Shown here piece by piece: positions 8,622 through 17,211 of a stretch of DNA of 35,691 nt. The position numbers and the translations under genes were made by a program. Within the stretch, counting starts at the first letter, position 1, and the number at the start of each line of letters is the position of its first letter. Location: assembly GCA_016291905.1 (NCBI GenBank), contig JAEEZS010000029.1, forward strand, positions 1-35,691. Direction: 5' to 3'. The DNA comes from Bacteroidaceae bacterium (GTDB lineage: Bacteria > Bacteroidota > Bacteroidia > Bacteroidales > Bacteroidaceae). The notes beneath the pieces were generated by a model. That model was given only the letters and a program-made list of their open reading frames with translations. It did no database searches and was not told where the DNA came from.

Positions 8622-11219
8622 ATGAAAAAGCAACAATACATAGCCCGTGCGGCTCTATACCTCTGCCAATCCCTGTTGGTCGTTTCCCTTGTTAGTCTTG
8701 TCTCTTGCAAAAAGCCGAAAATAGAAGAAGAAAAAGGACCAAGGGAGTATGAACTTCACACGGAAGAGACGGAAGGCAAGATAGTCGTTAGCGAGAAATA
8801 TGTTCCCGTGGATTGGGACAAAAGCACCAATAAGGTGTTGAAAGCCGACACAGATAAGGGGGCGTTTACGATGAATCTGGAAAAAGACGCATCGAATGAT
8901 ATTAAAAAAGGTTCTCTGATGACGATTGACGTGGACTCAACAATCTATCTAGTAAAAGTTAAAGACTACACGATAAAAGGAGAAAACGTAGAATTGGAGA
9001 CCGAACAGGCTAGTTTCGCGGAAGTGTTTGCCGGAAGCTCGTTCGAACTCTGTGTGGGTGATTGTGACATCAAGGAAATGGACAAGGCTACAGACGCTTA
9101 TGTGGAGCCAGACCTTGCCGAGAACTACGAAGACTATGACTTCGATTATGGCAATAGCACCCGCGCCACGCGTTCTGTTTCCGACGGTCATCAGATGATG
9201 TCCGATAACGGTGAACGGCTGGCCCATTCGAAGCTTAAGATATATCCTTCTGAAATTCGAGTGAGGGATGAGGAAGGAAATATAATAAAGATTCCCTACG
9301 AACCCTCAACACGCCTTGATTTCCCTCCTCTGAGTTTCAAGTGGAAAAAAGAGATAGATCTTGACAAAGATGGAGAGAAGGCTCAGGGCTTTAGCTATGC
9401 AGCCGGCATCAAATTTGAGGCAGACATTACGGTTCAAGTAGGAGCTTCGCTTTTTGTCGATATCCCCGAGGAGGCGGCAAGCGACTCTGACACCAGCTCG
9501 GACGAGGATGTTGAGTTGGCCGGTACGACGATTTTCCAGCCAACAATCTCAATAGATCCTTCTTTTTCTGCTACAGCTTCGTTTTATTCTACAATAACGA
9601 AGGTTATACAAAAGAAGGAAGTAGGCTTGGGTGACATAAAAGTTGGAACGATAAAATTCATGGCAGGTCTCGTTCCTGTTATTATTTCAATCAATTTGTC
9701 AAATTACGTTCTTATAGAGCCTAAAGTATCCGGTGGTCTCAATGTGAGTTGGGGATTTAAAGGGGCTGCAAATGAAAAGTATTATGCAGGTATGAAAATT
9801 CGTAACGGTTCACCACATCTCATCAGCGGTGGCGGACCGTTTAACGTGGTAACTACTTGGCCTGTCGCCCACTTAGGTGCAGGTGCAGAGGCCAAAGTGA
9901 CCCCAAGAATGAGCTTCAACATGCTTCTTTATAATCTTGCAGGTCCCAAGATTGATTTTGGTCCCTATTTCAACAATCATATCGGTGCAGGAGTAGGGGT
10001 AATTGCGAATTTTGAAGATGCCCCCGAGGGTATGCTTACTTGGGATGCCGGAATAGAGATGGGAGCGGAGGTTGTGGCAGGTATCAGACTCGGAAACGGA
10101 AAGGTCAGAAAACTTCTGCAAAAAATAGTCAAGGAAGATGTGGAATTGGATCCTTGGAAGCTAAGACTGACAAAAGTAGGGAACGGTGAACTGCAATTGC
10201 TGACAGCTCCTATAGGGGTTAGTTGTTCTAATGCGAAAAGTATCAAATACGGACAAGAGAACAAGGTTGATTTCGATGTAACTTGGCAATGGCTTGGGCA
10301 GACAGCAAAACTTGATGTTCCGACCTTTGTCTATTTTGAAACAGATGCCGAATCTGGCGAACTCTATAATCTTGAGGACGCAAATGATGGCTCCTACAAG
10401 AAAGCCATCGGCATTTATTCGAGTGGGGGTAAGGCCAGCATAGGATGGTTTCCTCATGAACCTGGGAGTATGTTAACTGCTATTGTCTATGACGGTCAGG
10501 GGAAAATCCGTGCCACTCATGCCATCAAGTCAGATACGTCTCCCAACGACGTGAAAGCAGTTGACCTGGGGTGCAGTGTTTTATGGGCAAATATGAATGT
10601 AGGAGCCAGCAGCGAAGGAGACCCCGGCGACCTCGTTGGATGGGGGGACAAGACTGGCCAGAACACCCAGCAATGGGTAAACGAGGATTATGGCACATAC
10701 GTGGAGGATATCCCAACATCGTTGGGAAAATATGGTGGAGCAGAGTTTGACCGATCGGGCATCGCACATTCTCGTCATGACTATGCCACGGCCCAATGGG
10801 GAGGACAGTGGCGTATGCCCACCAAGAAGCACTGGGAAGAACTCATAAAGAAATGTACATGGGAATGGGACGAAAGCCGTCAGGCCTACAAGGTCTCTGG
10901 TAACGGTAATTACATCTACCTCCCTGCTGCCGGATACCGCATAGGAAACAGGAAATTTAATCAGGGGCAGTCGACAGGGGAGGGCGATGAGCATCCCTCG
11001 TGCGAATACTGGTCGTCATCGTGCGACCTGAAAACGAAAGAGGAACTAAGGGCAAGCTATGATTGGATGGACAAAGACCGTACCCATGTTTATCCGAATG
11101 CGTACTATATGTATTTCGATCCGAAAGGGAAACAAAAGAAAGCAGCGACAGGTTCTACGGCAAAGTGCTATGGACAGTCTGTTCGTCCCGTGTTCCCGAA
11201 CCCTGGTTTCGGAGAATAG
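8622..11219 (+). CDS. Large lipoprotein with C-terminal FISUMP-like domain
   Basis: The ATG at 8622 is preferred over an in-frame TTG six bases upstream; it gives 865 residues. The N terminus is a lipoprotein signal ending SLVSC. Residues ~20-185 are charged. Residues ~185-500 form a Gly-rich, alternating-strand region (for example GAGAEAKVTPRMSF and GAGVGVIANF) that could be a barrel- or sheet-like surface domain. From ~residue 643 the sequence follows the Fibrobacter succinogenes major paralogous (FISUMP) domain: VDLGCSVLWANMNVGA, GWGDKTG, YATAQWGGQWRMPTKKHWEEL, a C-W-W segment, YIYLPAAGYR and CEYWSSS. FISUMP domains occur on surface proteins of Bacteroidetes and Fibrobacteres; their role is poorly defined. 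It is the last gene of the operon, followed by a hairpin. Confidence 0.8.
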   Translation: MKKQQYIARAALYLCQSLLVVSLVSLVSCKKPKIEEEKGPREYELHTEETEGKIVVSEKYVPVDWDKSTNKVLKADTDKGAFTMNLEKDASNDIKKGSLMTIDVDSTIYLVKVKDYTIKGENVELETEQASFAEVFAGSSFELCVGDCDIKEMDKATDAYVEPDLAENYEDYDFDYGNSTRATRSVSDGHQMMSDNGERLAHSKLKIYPSEIRVRDEEGNIIKIPYEPSTRLDFPPLSFKWKKEIDLDKDGEKAQGFSYAAGIKFEADITVQVGASLFVDIPEEAASDSDTSSDEDVELAGTTIFQPTISIDPSFSATASFYSTITKVIQKKEVGLGDIKVGTIKFMAGLVPVIISINLSNYVLIEPKVSGGLNVSWGFKGAANEKYYAGMKIRNGSPHLISGGGPFNVVTTWPVAHLGAGAEAKVTPRMSFNMLLYNLAGPKIDFGPYFNNHIGAGVGVIANFEDAPEGMLTWDAGIEMGAEVVAGIRLGNGKVRKLLQKIVKEDVELDPWKLRLTKVGNGELQLLTAPIGVSCSNAKSIKYGQENKVDFDVTWQWLGQTAKLDVPTFVYFETDAESGELYNLEDANDGSYKKAIGIYSSGGKASIGWFPHEPGSMLTAIVYDGQGKIRATHAIKSDTSPNDVKAVDLGCSVLWANMNVGASSEGDPGDLVGWGDKTGQNTQQWVNEDYGTYVEDIPTSLGKYGGAEFDRSGIAHSRHDYATAQWGGQWRMPTKKHWEELIKKCTWEWDESRQAYKVSGNGNYIYLPAAGYRIGNRKFNQGQSTGEGDEHPSCEYWSSSCDLKTKEELRASYDWMDKDRTHVYPNAYYMYFDPKGKQKKAATGSTAKCYGQSVRPVFPNPGFGE

Positions 11220-11239
11220 ATTCAAACGTCGCGCTAATA

Positions 11240-11271
11240 GCGCACTGCGTCACGAACAGAACGTAGTGCGC
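11240..11271 (+). terminator. Hairpin after the surface-protein operon
   Basis: An 11-bp stem (GCGCACTGCGT / ACGTAGTGCGC, one G-T pair) with a 10-nt loop lies 20 bp past the stop codon. No T tract follows, so it may be an mRNA-stabilising or Rho-type end rather than an intrinsic terminator. Confidence 0.4.
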
Positions 11272-11379
11272 TGTGGGTGTAGTCCACTACGCTACGTGCT
11301 CAGACCAAGGGGCTGGCGTCACGGAATTAGCTTCTAGCGACACAGCAGCAGCATCTGTAGAAAATGAATCAGCTTCTGA

Positions 11380-11400
11380 CATCCATTACGATAATGGATG
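11380..11400. terminator. Hairpin between convergent units
   Basis: A perfect 9-bp inverted repeat (CATCCATTA / TAATGGATG, loop CGA) lies 25 bp beyond the stop of the minus-strand DAHP synthase gene. It lacks a T tract on either strand, so terminator function is only likely from position. The rest of the 11220-11425 gap shows no coding signal. Confidence 0.4.
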
Positions 11401-11425
11401 ACGGACCTCCGCCCAAACATTTGTT

Positions 11426-12166
11426 TTAAGCGATGTTGAGCGAGGCAAGGATTTCGGCAAGGGCTTTGGGGGTGAGTTGTTGAGCAGCGTCACTCCAGGC
11501 TTCGTCGGGAGCACAATGACTCTCTATCATCAGGCCGTCGAAGCCGAGGTTGAGGGCTTGCTGGCAGACGTCAGGGATAAGGTCGCGTCGTCCGCAGATG
11601 TGCGAAGGGTCGCAGAGGAACGGCAGCTCGGGTAGACGACGGCGGAGTTCAAGGGCGATGTCCCAAAGTGGGGGATTGCGGTAGATGGTTTTTTCATAAC
11701 AGGAGAAACCGCGCAGGACAGCTGTCAAGCGCGTGATGCCTTGCCGCTTGAAACGCTCTATGGCTCCCATCCATAGTTCCAGATCGGGGTTGATGGGGTT
11801 CTTGACAAGTACGGGAATGTCCGTGCCGCGAAGGGCCTCGGCTACGGCTTGCACGGCAAAAGGGTTGGAACTGGTTCGTGCACCTATCCAAACTCTATCG
11901 ACACCTGCTTTCAATGCTGCTTCCACATGGTGAGGGGTGCCGACTTCGACGATAACTTCCATGCCGAGTTCGTGCTGCACACGCTGTAACCAAGGGAATC
12001 CTTTGATGCCGACGCCTTCGAAACAGCCTGGACGGGTACGTGGTTTCCAGATGCCTGCGCGAAAAATGGTGATTCCTTGACGAGCAAGTGCTGTGGCGGT
12101 GCTCATCACCTGTTCTTCGGTTTCGGCGCTGCAGGGGCCAGCAATGAGAATCGGAGAGGTATTCAT
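11426..12166 (-). CDS. 3-deoxy-7-phosphoheptulonate (DAHP) synthase, single-domain
   Basis: The 246-residue product is the core TIM barrel of type I-beta DAHP synthase (KDSA-related). That enzyme condenses phosphoenolpyruvate with erythrose 4-phosphate, the first step of the shikimate pathway. Motifs seen: GPCSAE (10-15), KPRT (41-44), IGART (94-98), VKNPINPDLE (121-130), DPSHICGRR (186-194) and ESH (215-217). Bacteroidales enzymes I know are about 350 residues, with a C-terminal type II chorismate mutase domain. Here the frame ends cleanly after the barrel and nothing resembling the mutase lies in the 200 bp downstream. The N-terminal ferredoxin-like regulatory domain of some I-beta enzymes is also absent. 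It starts 18 bp after the recQ stop, so it is probably the last gene of a recJ-recQ unit. Confidence 0.88.
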   Translation of the reverse strand: MNTSPILIAGPCSAETEEQVMSTATALARQGITIFRAGIWKPRTRPGCFEGVGIKGFPWLQRVQHELGMEVIVEVGTPHHVEAALKAGVDRVWIGARTSSNPFAVQAVAEALRGTDIPVLVKNPINPDLELWMGAIERFKRQGITRLTAVLRGFSCYEKTIYRNPPLWDIALELRRRLPELPFLCDPSHICGRRDLIPDVCQQALNLGFDGLMIESHCAPDEAWSDAAQQLTPKALAEILASLNIA

Positions 12167-12184
12167 GATAGGGTGTTTATCGGT

Positions 12185-14122
12185 TTACGGGTTTGTTTCG
12201 GCTTTGCCGAGGTTTATAGAGTTTGAATTGAATAGGCGGAGGTGAAGACCGTCGCGGACGATGATTTCCTCGCTAATGAGGGTGGAGAGTACGGCATCGA
12301 TCTGCTCGGTGGGGAAGGGGAGAGTGTCCAGTTCCTCTAAGGGGTGGAGGGCACCGTCGGCAAGGAGTGAAGTGATTCGTTGAGCAATCGTTTCGGCTTC
12401 GGATTGACGCAATCCGCTTGGATGATGACGACGACAATTATCGCAGCGTCCGCAGGGAACGGTCTGTTGCTCGCCAAAATAGTTGAGGAGCAGTCGGCTG
12501 CGGCAGACATTATGACAGAGAGCGTAGTGTTTCATCGCCTTGACACGTTGTTCGTAACTCGCTTTACGCTCTTCGTAAATGGCAGGGGTGAAGATCAGCT
12601 TATCACTTTCCGTACGGGCACGAACCCATGTGACAGAGGGCGTGCGGCGGGCTGGGATGTAGCTGACGATGCGGGCACGGCTGAGGGCAATGAGTGCTTC
12701 GAAGAGCCGTGCATCGTCGAATCCGCATTGACGGGCGAGGTATTTCTCATCGATGAAGGCGTAGTCGGTGAAGATACCGGTATAAAGGCGCAGGAGGGTG
12801 CGGATAACTGTCTCCTGGTCGGGAGTCTCGGAGGGATTGTGATAAAGCTCGTCGCGACGCACGAGAAAGGTAAGGCGTGAGGAGTACTCAACCTCTTCTT
12901 CGTAAAGCAGATAACCCATCTGAGTGAGGAGGCGTAGAGCGCTCTCCGTCTGAATCATGGGCAGATGATAGTTGTGGCAGAACTCTTCCAAATGAAAGTC
13001 GTAACGGCAACCTTCACCATCGCCCAGTGCCATTTCATAGTGGTAGCTGAGTTTCTCGTAGACCTTTCGAACAAAATCTTTGGGTGGGTAGTTCTCGCTG
13101 ATACGTCGAGAAAGACGGGTTTGGTCATTAGGGTGATAAAGCAGTACGGCATAGGCGGGTGCGCCATCACGACCACCGCGTCCGGTTTCCTGAAAATACG
13201 ATTCAGGGGCATCGGGCATCTCATAGTGGATGACCATACGCACATCGGCTTTATCGATACCCATGCCGAAAGCGTTGGTGGCTACCATGATGCGGATGTC
13301 ATCGTGTGACCAAGTCTGCTGACGCTCGTCTTTTTCAACGGATTTTAGCCCTGCATGATAGTAGGTGGCGCTGAGCCCATGTGTGATGAGTAATTTAGCA
13401 ATTTCTTTCGTTTTATCACGACTGCGCACATAGACAATGGCGGATCCGGGGACACTGTTAAGGATGTGAATGAGCTCAGCCTCCTTGTTGCTGGTTTCGC
13501 GAACGACATAGATAAGGTTGGGTCGGGCAAAACTCATGCGGAAAACGTTTTCCTCGCGGAAATGGAGTTGGCGCTGGATGTCGCTAACCACCTCGGGCGT
13601 GGCAGTAGCTGTGAGCGCAAGCAAGGGGACATCGGGGATGAGGTTGCGAATCTGAGCAATGTTGAGATAAGAGGGACGGAAGTCATAGCCCCACTGTGAG
13701 ATACAGTGGCTCTCATCGACAGCGATGAAGCAGACCTTCATTTTCACTACCTTGGTGCGGAAAAGTTCTGAGCCGATGCGCTCTGGAGAGATATAGAGAA
13801 ATTTGTAGTCACCAAAAATACAGTTTTCAAGCGTGGTGAGGATAGCTTCGTGCGACATGCCACTGGTGATAGCACAGGCCTTAATGCCTCGAGTCTTAAG
13901 AGCAGCTACTTGGTCTTTCATCAGGGCGATGAGGGGGGAGATAACGATGCAGATGCCCTCCATCGCCAATGCTGGCACCTGAAAGGTGATGCTCTTGCCG
14001 CCTCCTGTGGGCATGAGGCCTAGCGTGTCGCGTCCGCTGCCGATGCTTTCGATGATGGGCTCTTGAATGCCTCGGAAGCTGTCGTAGCCGAAGTATTGAT
14101 GAAGTATCTCTTTGTAGGTCAC
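12185..14122 (-). CDS. recQ: ATP-dependent DNA helicase RecQ
   Basis: The 645-residue product is a superfamily 2 3'-5' helicase acting in recombinational repair and restart of stalled forks. Walker A is MPTGGGKS (37-44). Motif II is DESH (136-139) instead of the more usual DEAH, followed by the RecQ-typical CISQWGYDFRPSY aromatic loop. Motif VI (ETGRGGRDG) is clear. The zinc-binding cysteines of the RecQ-C-terminal domain are visible at about residues 540, 557, 560 and 563 (C..CGRCDNC). A winged-helix-like tail follows, but there is no obvious HRDC domain. It lies 26 bp downstream of recJ and 18 bp upstream of the DAHP synthase gene, on the same strand. Confidence 0.95.
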   Translation of the reverse strand: MTYKEILHQYFGYDSFRGIQEPIIESIGSGRDTLGLMPTGGGKSITFQVPALAMEGICIVISPLIALMKDQVAALKTRGIKACAITSGMSHEAILTTLENCIFGDYKFLYISPERIGSELFRTKVVKMKVCFIAVDESHCISQWGYDFRPSYLNIAQIRNLIPDVPLLALTATATPEVVSDIQRQLHFREENVFRMSFARPNLIYVVRETSNKEAELIHILNSVPGSAIVYVRSRDKTKEIAKLLITHGLSATYYHAGLKSVEKDERQQTWSHDDIRIMVATNAFGMGIDKADVRMVIHYEMPDAPESYFQETGRGGRDGAPAYAVLLYHPNDQTRLSRRISENYPPKDFVRKVYEKLSYHYEMALGDGEGCRYDFHLEEFCHNYHLPMIQTESALRLLTQMGYLLYEEEVEYSSRLTFLVRRDELYHNPSETPDQETVIRTLLRLYTGIFTDYAFIDEKYLARQCGFDDARLFEALIALSRARIVSYIPARRTPSVTWVRARTESDKLIFTPAIYEERKASYEQRVKAMKHYALCHNVCRSRLLLNYFGEQQTVPCGRCDNCRRHHPSGLRQSEAETIAQRITSLLADGALHPLEELDTLPFPTEQIDAVLSTLISEEIIVRDGLHLRLFNSNSINLGKAETNP

Positions 14123-14148
14123 TCCTCTTTCGCTCTAACCTTTTACCC

Positions 14149-15873
14149 TTACTCCGTTTCCGAAGGACGGATGCTCTCAATCTGCAACTGGACTTCGTTG
14201 CGCTTGTGGCTGTTCTCCTCCAGCGTGTAGCAGATGTCGAAGGGATGTTTCGATTTGATAAAGCGGGCCTGTGCGCTCTGTCCGAAAGCGATACCATTCA
14301 TGACGCGTAGGGAGTCGTTGTCGACCATCTCCAGTTTGATGTGATCCTGATTGCGTCCGACAACCTTGCTAGTGCCGTAGTCATAGACTTTTCGGGTACA
14401 GAAGAGGGGCTTGGGATTGTCGGGTCCGAAAGGTTCGAAACGGCGGACATCCTTGAGCAGTTTCATGCTGATATGGCGGAACGGAAGTTCGGCATCGATG
14501 TTGAGGACGGGCTTTGTCTGTCGAGGCAGGATGTTTTCAGATACGTACTCCTCAAAGCGGCGACGGAACTCAGGCACATTCTCCTCTTTCATGGAAAGAC
14601 CGGCGGCATAGGGGTGTCCTCCGAAGTTTTCCAACAGGTCGCGGCAACTCTCGATGGCCTTGTAAACATCGAAGTCTGCTACGCTGCGGGCCGAACCGGA
14701 GGCGAGGTTATTTGTCTTGGTGAGCACTACCGATGGGCGGTAGAATACCTCGGTCAGGCGACTGGCAACAATGCCGATAACGCCGCGGTGCCATTCTTCG
14801 TTATAGAGCACGATGGAATGCTTGTTGGCCAGATTCTCTAGATGGTCTACGATGAGATTAGCCTCCTCTGTGGTTGCCTTGTCAAGGTCTTTGCGGGTAT
14901 CGTTGAAGATGTCAATCTGTTGCGCTTGCGCTAGCGCTTGACGGTAGTTAGTCTGCGTGAGTAGGTCAACGGCCATCTTACCTGTCTGAATGCGTCCTGA
15001 GGCATTGATGCGTGGGCCAATCTTGAAGATGAGGTCGTTGATAGACAGCTCTTTGCCCGTAAGTCCGCAGACTTCAATAATAGCCTTGAGGCCGACGCTG
15101 GGGTTGTGGTTCACCTGCCGTAGGCCATGATAGGCCAGAATGCGATTTTCGCCTGTGATGGGCACAATGTCAGAGGCAATGCTGAGCACTACGAGGTCGA
15201 GCAAGGGAATGAGCTGGCTGAACTCGATGCCGTTATTGAGAGCAAAGGCCTGCATCAGCTTGAATCCTACACCGCAGCCCGAGAGATGTGGACAGGGGTA
15301 GTGGGAGTCGTTGAGCTTGGGATTAAGGATGGCAACGGCAGGGGGTAGTTCGTCGTCCTGTACATGATGGTCGCAAACAATGAAGTCAATACCTAACGTC
15401 TTGGCGTAAGCAATCTCCTGAATGGCTTTGACACCACAGTCAAGGATGATAACAAGTGTCACACCTGTCTCAATAGCATATTTGAGTGCAGGGGTCGAGA
15501 TGCCATACCCCTCTTCCTCACGGTTGGGGATGTAGTAATCAATATTCGAGGTGAATCGGCCTAAGAATTTATAGACCAATGTAACAGCCGACGTTCCATC
15601 TACGTCGTAATCACCATAAACCAATATCCGCTCTTTCCTTCCTAATGCCTGATTGATGCGATTCACTGCCTCCTTCATGCCGTCCATCAAGAACGGGTCG
15701 TGAAGTTGTGTCAGGCTCGGACGAAAGAAATGGCGAGCTTCCTCAGTACCGTGGACACCACGTTCGACCAGCAATCGGCACAGTACTGAGTGGATGCCCA
15801 GCTCGTGGGACATCTGCTCCGCCTCCTCGAGCACAGCGGGCGTAGGAGGCTGATAAATCCATTCGAAGTTCAT
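14149..15873 (-). CDS. recJ: Single-stranded-DNA-specific exonuclease RecJ
   Basis: The 574-residue product is a DHH-superfamily 5'-3' ssDNA exonuclease that works with RecQ in gap and double-strand repair. Motif I is GDYDVDGTSA (metal-binding Asp residues at 88, 90 and 92). An Asp in ILDCG (~145) and the signature DHH at 168-170 follow. The DHHA1 part shows GGHPYAAGLSM near residue 410, and an OB-fold-like tail follows (FEPFGPDNPKP). The length is usual for the family. It is the first gene of the recJ-recQ-DAHP synthase cluster, with 26 bp to recQ. Confidence 0.95.
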   Translation of the reverse strand: MNFEWIYQPPTPAVLEEAEQMSHELGIHSVLCRLLVERGVHGTEEARHFFRPSLTQLHDPFLMDGMKEAVNRINQALGRKERILVYGDYDVDGTSAVTLVYKFLGRFTSNIDYYIPNREEEGYGISTPALKYAIETGVTLVIILDCGVKAIQEIAYAKTLGIDFIVCDHHVQDDELPPAVAILNPKLNDSHYPCPHLSGCGVGFKLMQAFALNNGIEFSQLIPLLDLVVLSIASDIVPITGENRILAYHGLRQVNHNPSVGLKAIIEVCGLTGKELSINDLIFKIGPRINASGRIQTGKMAVDLLTQTNYRQALAQAQQIDIFNDTRKDLDKATTEEANLIVDHLENLANKHSIVLYNEEWHRGVIGIVASRLTEVFYRPSVVLTKTNNLASGSARSVADFDVYKAIESCRDLLENFGGHPYAAGLSMKEENVPEFRRRFEEYVSENILPRQTKPVLNIDAELPFRHISMKLLKDVRRFEPFGPDNPKPLFCTRKVYDYGTSKVVGRNQDHIKLEMVDNDSLRVMNGIAFGQSAQARFIKSKHPFDICYTLEENSHKRNEVQLQIESIRPSETE

Positions 15874-15962
15874 TATGTATGTTTTTTTGTTTTGTTTGCA
15901 TAACTATATGAATTATTTATTTTTAGAATCAAATTGGAGCCTATTCCCACAATTTGAACGGG

Positions 15963-15994
15963 TAAAGGTAATTAAAACATTTCGCAAAAACTAA
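15963..15994 (-). promoter_or_regulatory. Possible recJ promoter (weak)
   Basis: On the minus strand TACCTTTA (15970-15963) resembles a Bacteroidetes -7 box. Twenty nt upstream the -33 position reads TTAG, a poor match. The leader to the recJ ATG would be ~85 nt and AT-rich. Confidence 0.3.
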
Positions 15995-16002
15995 TTTTTG
16001 CG
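15983..16002. terminator. Hairpin between the OMP-like gene and recJ
   Basis: A perfect 8-bp inverted repeat (CGCAAAAA / TTTTTGCG, loop CTAA) is followed on the + strand by a T7 run and on the - strand by an AT-rich stretch. It lies ~40 bp beyond the stop of the minus-strand gene ending at 16042 and probably ends that transcript. The whole 15874-16041 gap is AT-rich and non-coding. Confidence 0.5.
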
Positions 16003-16041
16003 CTTTTTTTAAATATTTTTTATTATAATAAAATGCTTGAA

Positions 16042-17124
16042 TTAAAAGAGTAAGCGGACGTGGATTTGCTGCGAGTAGTCGAGGATGCTTTCGGTATAGT
16101 GGAATGAGGCGGTAATGCGGCAGTCGATAGATGTCCGATAGATGTGCGTGGAAAAGGAATCGTCAAAACCCTTGTGAAGCAGGATGAGGGAGATATCGGT
16201 GCGGTTGTAGAAAGAGCTGCGATAGTAGGGGTCACCGCGATGGAGAAGTGTGCCGTAGAGTTCGTAGTTGCTCATCAGTGTCTGCCCGGCGTAAAGGCGG
16301 TCGCGCAGTTCAATGGCTGTGCCGTTCCGAAAGAGGGGAAGTCCGAGTCTCGCGTCACTGAGAAAACCGATGGGTTTCTTCCATATTTTGTCGTTACGGT
16401 CGCGGTTAAGGGAGGCCATTAGTCCGGCAGTGAGAGAGAAACCGCCCTTTCCCAAACCGTGACGGAACGTCGCGTAGGGGTTGAGCATCAGTTTGTCGTA
16501 AACCCTGTCGGGCGTGGTTCCCTTGCGGACGGAGAAGTGAGTGAGGCGGGCATAGTAGCCGAAGGTGAGGGGAAGAGCTGCGTGCCATTCACCGTCGGAG
16601 ACAATTTCGAAGATCTCGCGCTCGGTGTAGCTCTGGCGGCTCAGCCAGTCGCAGTAGAGTTCCACATAGCCGTTGGGCACACCATACCTGTAGGTTTTCA
16701 TTTGGAACAGCGCACCGCTGAGGTTGGGTGTATAATAGCGGAGGACCTCATCGACGAACACGTCGGGCAGTTCGCGGAAAAGCAGGCTGCGGGGGAAAGA
16801 GCCGAAAGCACCCGAGAAACGGTCGCCTTGGTAACGGTAGTAAAGAGTCCAGTCGCTGGCGCTGAGTCCCCGCTGACCAAAGTCCTTGATGACATAGCCG
16901 CCTGCAGCCACACTGCTGTTGCCAAACTGAAAGCCCCCGTCGGCACCGAGGCGGGTGCCGAAGTAGGTGCCGGAGAACTGATAGGGGCTATGCACCTCAC
17001 GGTTGTCGAAGAAACCGAAGTTCTCCACATGGAAGATGGACTGGGTTCTCGACTTCCCGTCAGCGCCCGTTATGACCAAAGGAAAGAGGATGAAAAGTAG
17101 GGCTGCAATCAGTATTTTTTTCAT
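16042..17124 (-). CDS. Exported, outer-membrane-barrel-like protein of unknown function
   Basis: The ATG at 17124 is chosen because it places a signal peptide at the N terminus (MKKILIAALLFILFPLVITG); an upstream in-frame start at 17175 would overlap the promoter. The 360-residue product has alternating hydrophobic/polar strands rich in Tyr, Phe and Arg throughout (for example FGYYARLTHFSV, FSLTAGLMASL). It ends in ...HVRLLF, and a C-terminal Phe is typical of outer-membrane barrels. I do not recognise the family. It has its own promoter region, divergent from pepP, and a hairpin after it, so it is probably monocistronic. A barrel in the outer membrane is inference from strand pattern and the terminal Phe. 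Confidence 0.65.
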   Translation of the reverse strand: MKKILIAALLFILFPLVITGADGKSRTQSIFHVENFGFFDNREVHSPYQFSGTYFGTRLGADGGFQFGNSSVAAGGYVIKDFGQRGLSASDWTLYYRYQGDRFSGAFGSFPRSLLFRELPDVFVDEVLRYYTPNLSGALFQMKTYRYGVPNGYVELYCDWLSRQSYTEREIFEIVSDGEWHAALPLTFGYYARLTHFSVRKGTTPDRVYDKLMLNPYATFRHGLGKGGFSLTAGLMASLNRDRNDKIWKKPIGFLSDARLGLPLFRNGTAIELRDRLYAGQTLMSNYELYGTLLHRGDPYYRSSFYNRTDISLILLHKGFDDSFSTHIYRTSIDCRITASFHYTESILDYSQQIHVRLLF

Positions 17125-17138
17125 AAAATCCTTTGTTT

Positions 17139-17170
17139 TTTGCAAAGGTAAGGAAAAAAAACTATCTTTG
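17139..17170 (+). promoter_or_regulatory. pepP promoter, Bacteroidetes type
   Basis: TTTG (17139-17142), exactly 20 nt, then TATCTTTG (17163-17170). The start codon follows after 41 bp. It overlaps the divergent promoter on the other strand. Confidence 0.75.
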
Positions 17171-17176
17171 CCCAAG
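17143..17176 (-). promoter_or_regulatory. Promoter of the OMP-like gene, overlapping the pepP promoter
   Basis: On the minus strand a perfect -7 box TACCTTTG (17150-17143) lies 19 bp before the ATG. A CTTG at 17176-17173 may be the -33 box with a 22-nt spacer, so the call rests mainly on the -7. Confidence 0.5.
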
Positions 17177-17211
17177 ATTTAGGTGAAAATTGTCGAAAAC
17201 CACTGTAGAAT

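Noticed and set aside
11220..11425. A frameshifted chorismate mutase domain behind the DAHP synthase
   Set aside because: Minus-strand frames after the stop show no helical or mutase-like sequence, and the gap is too short.
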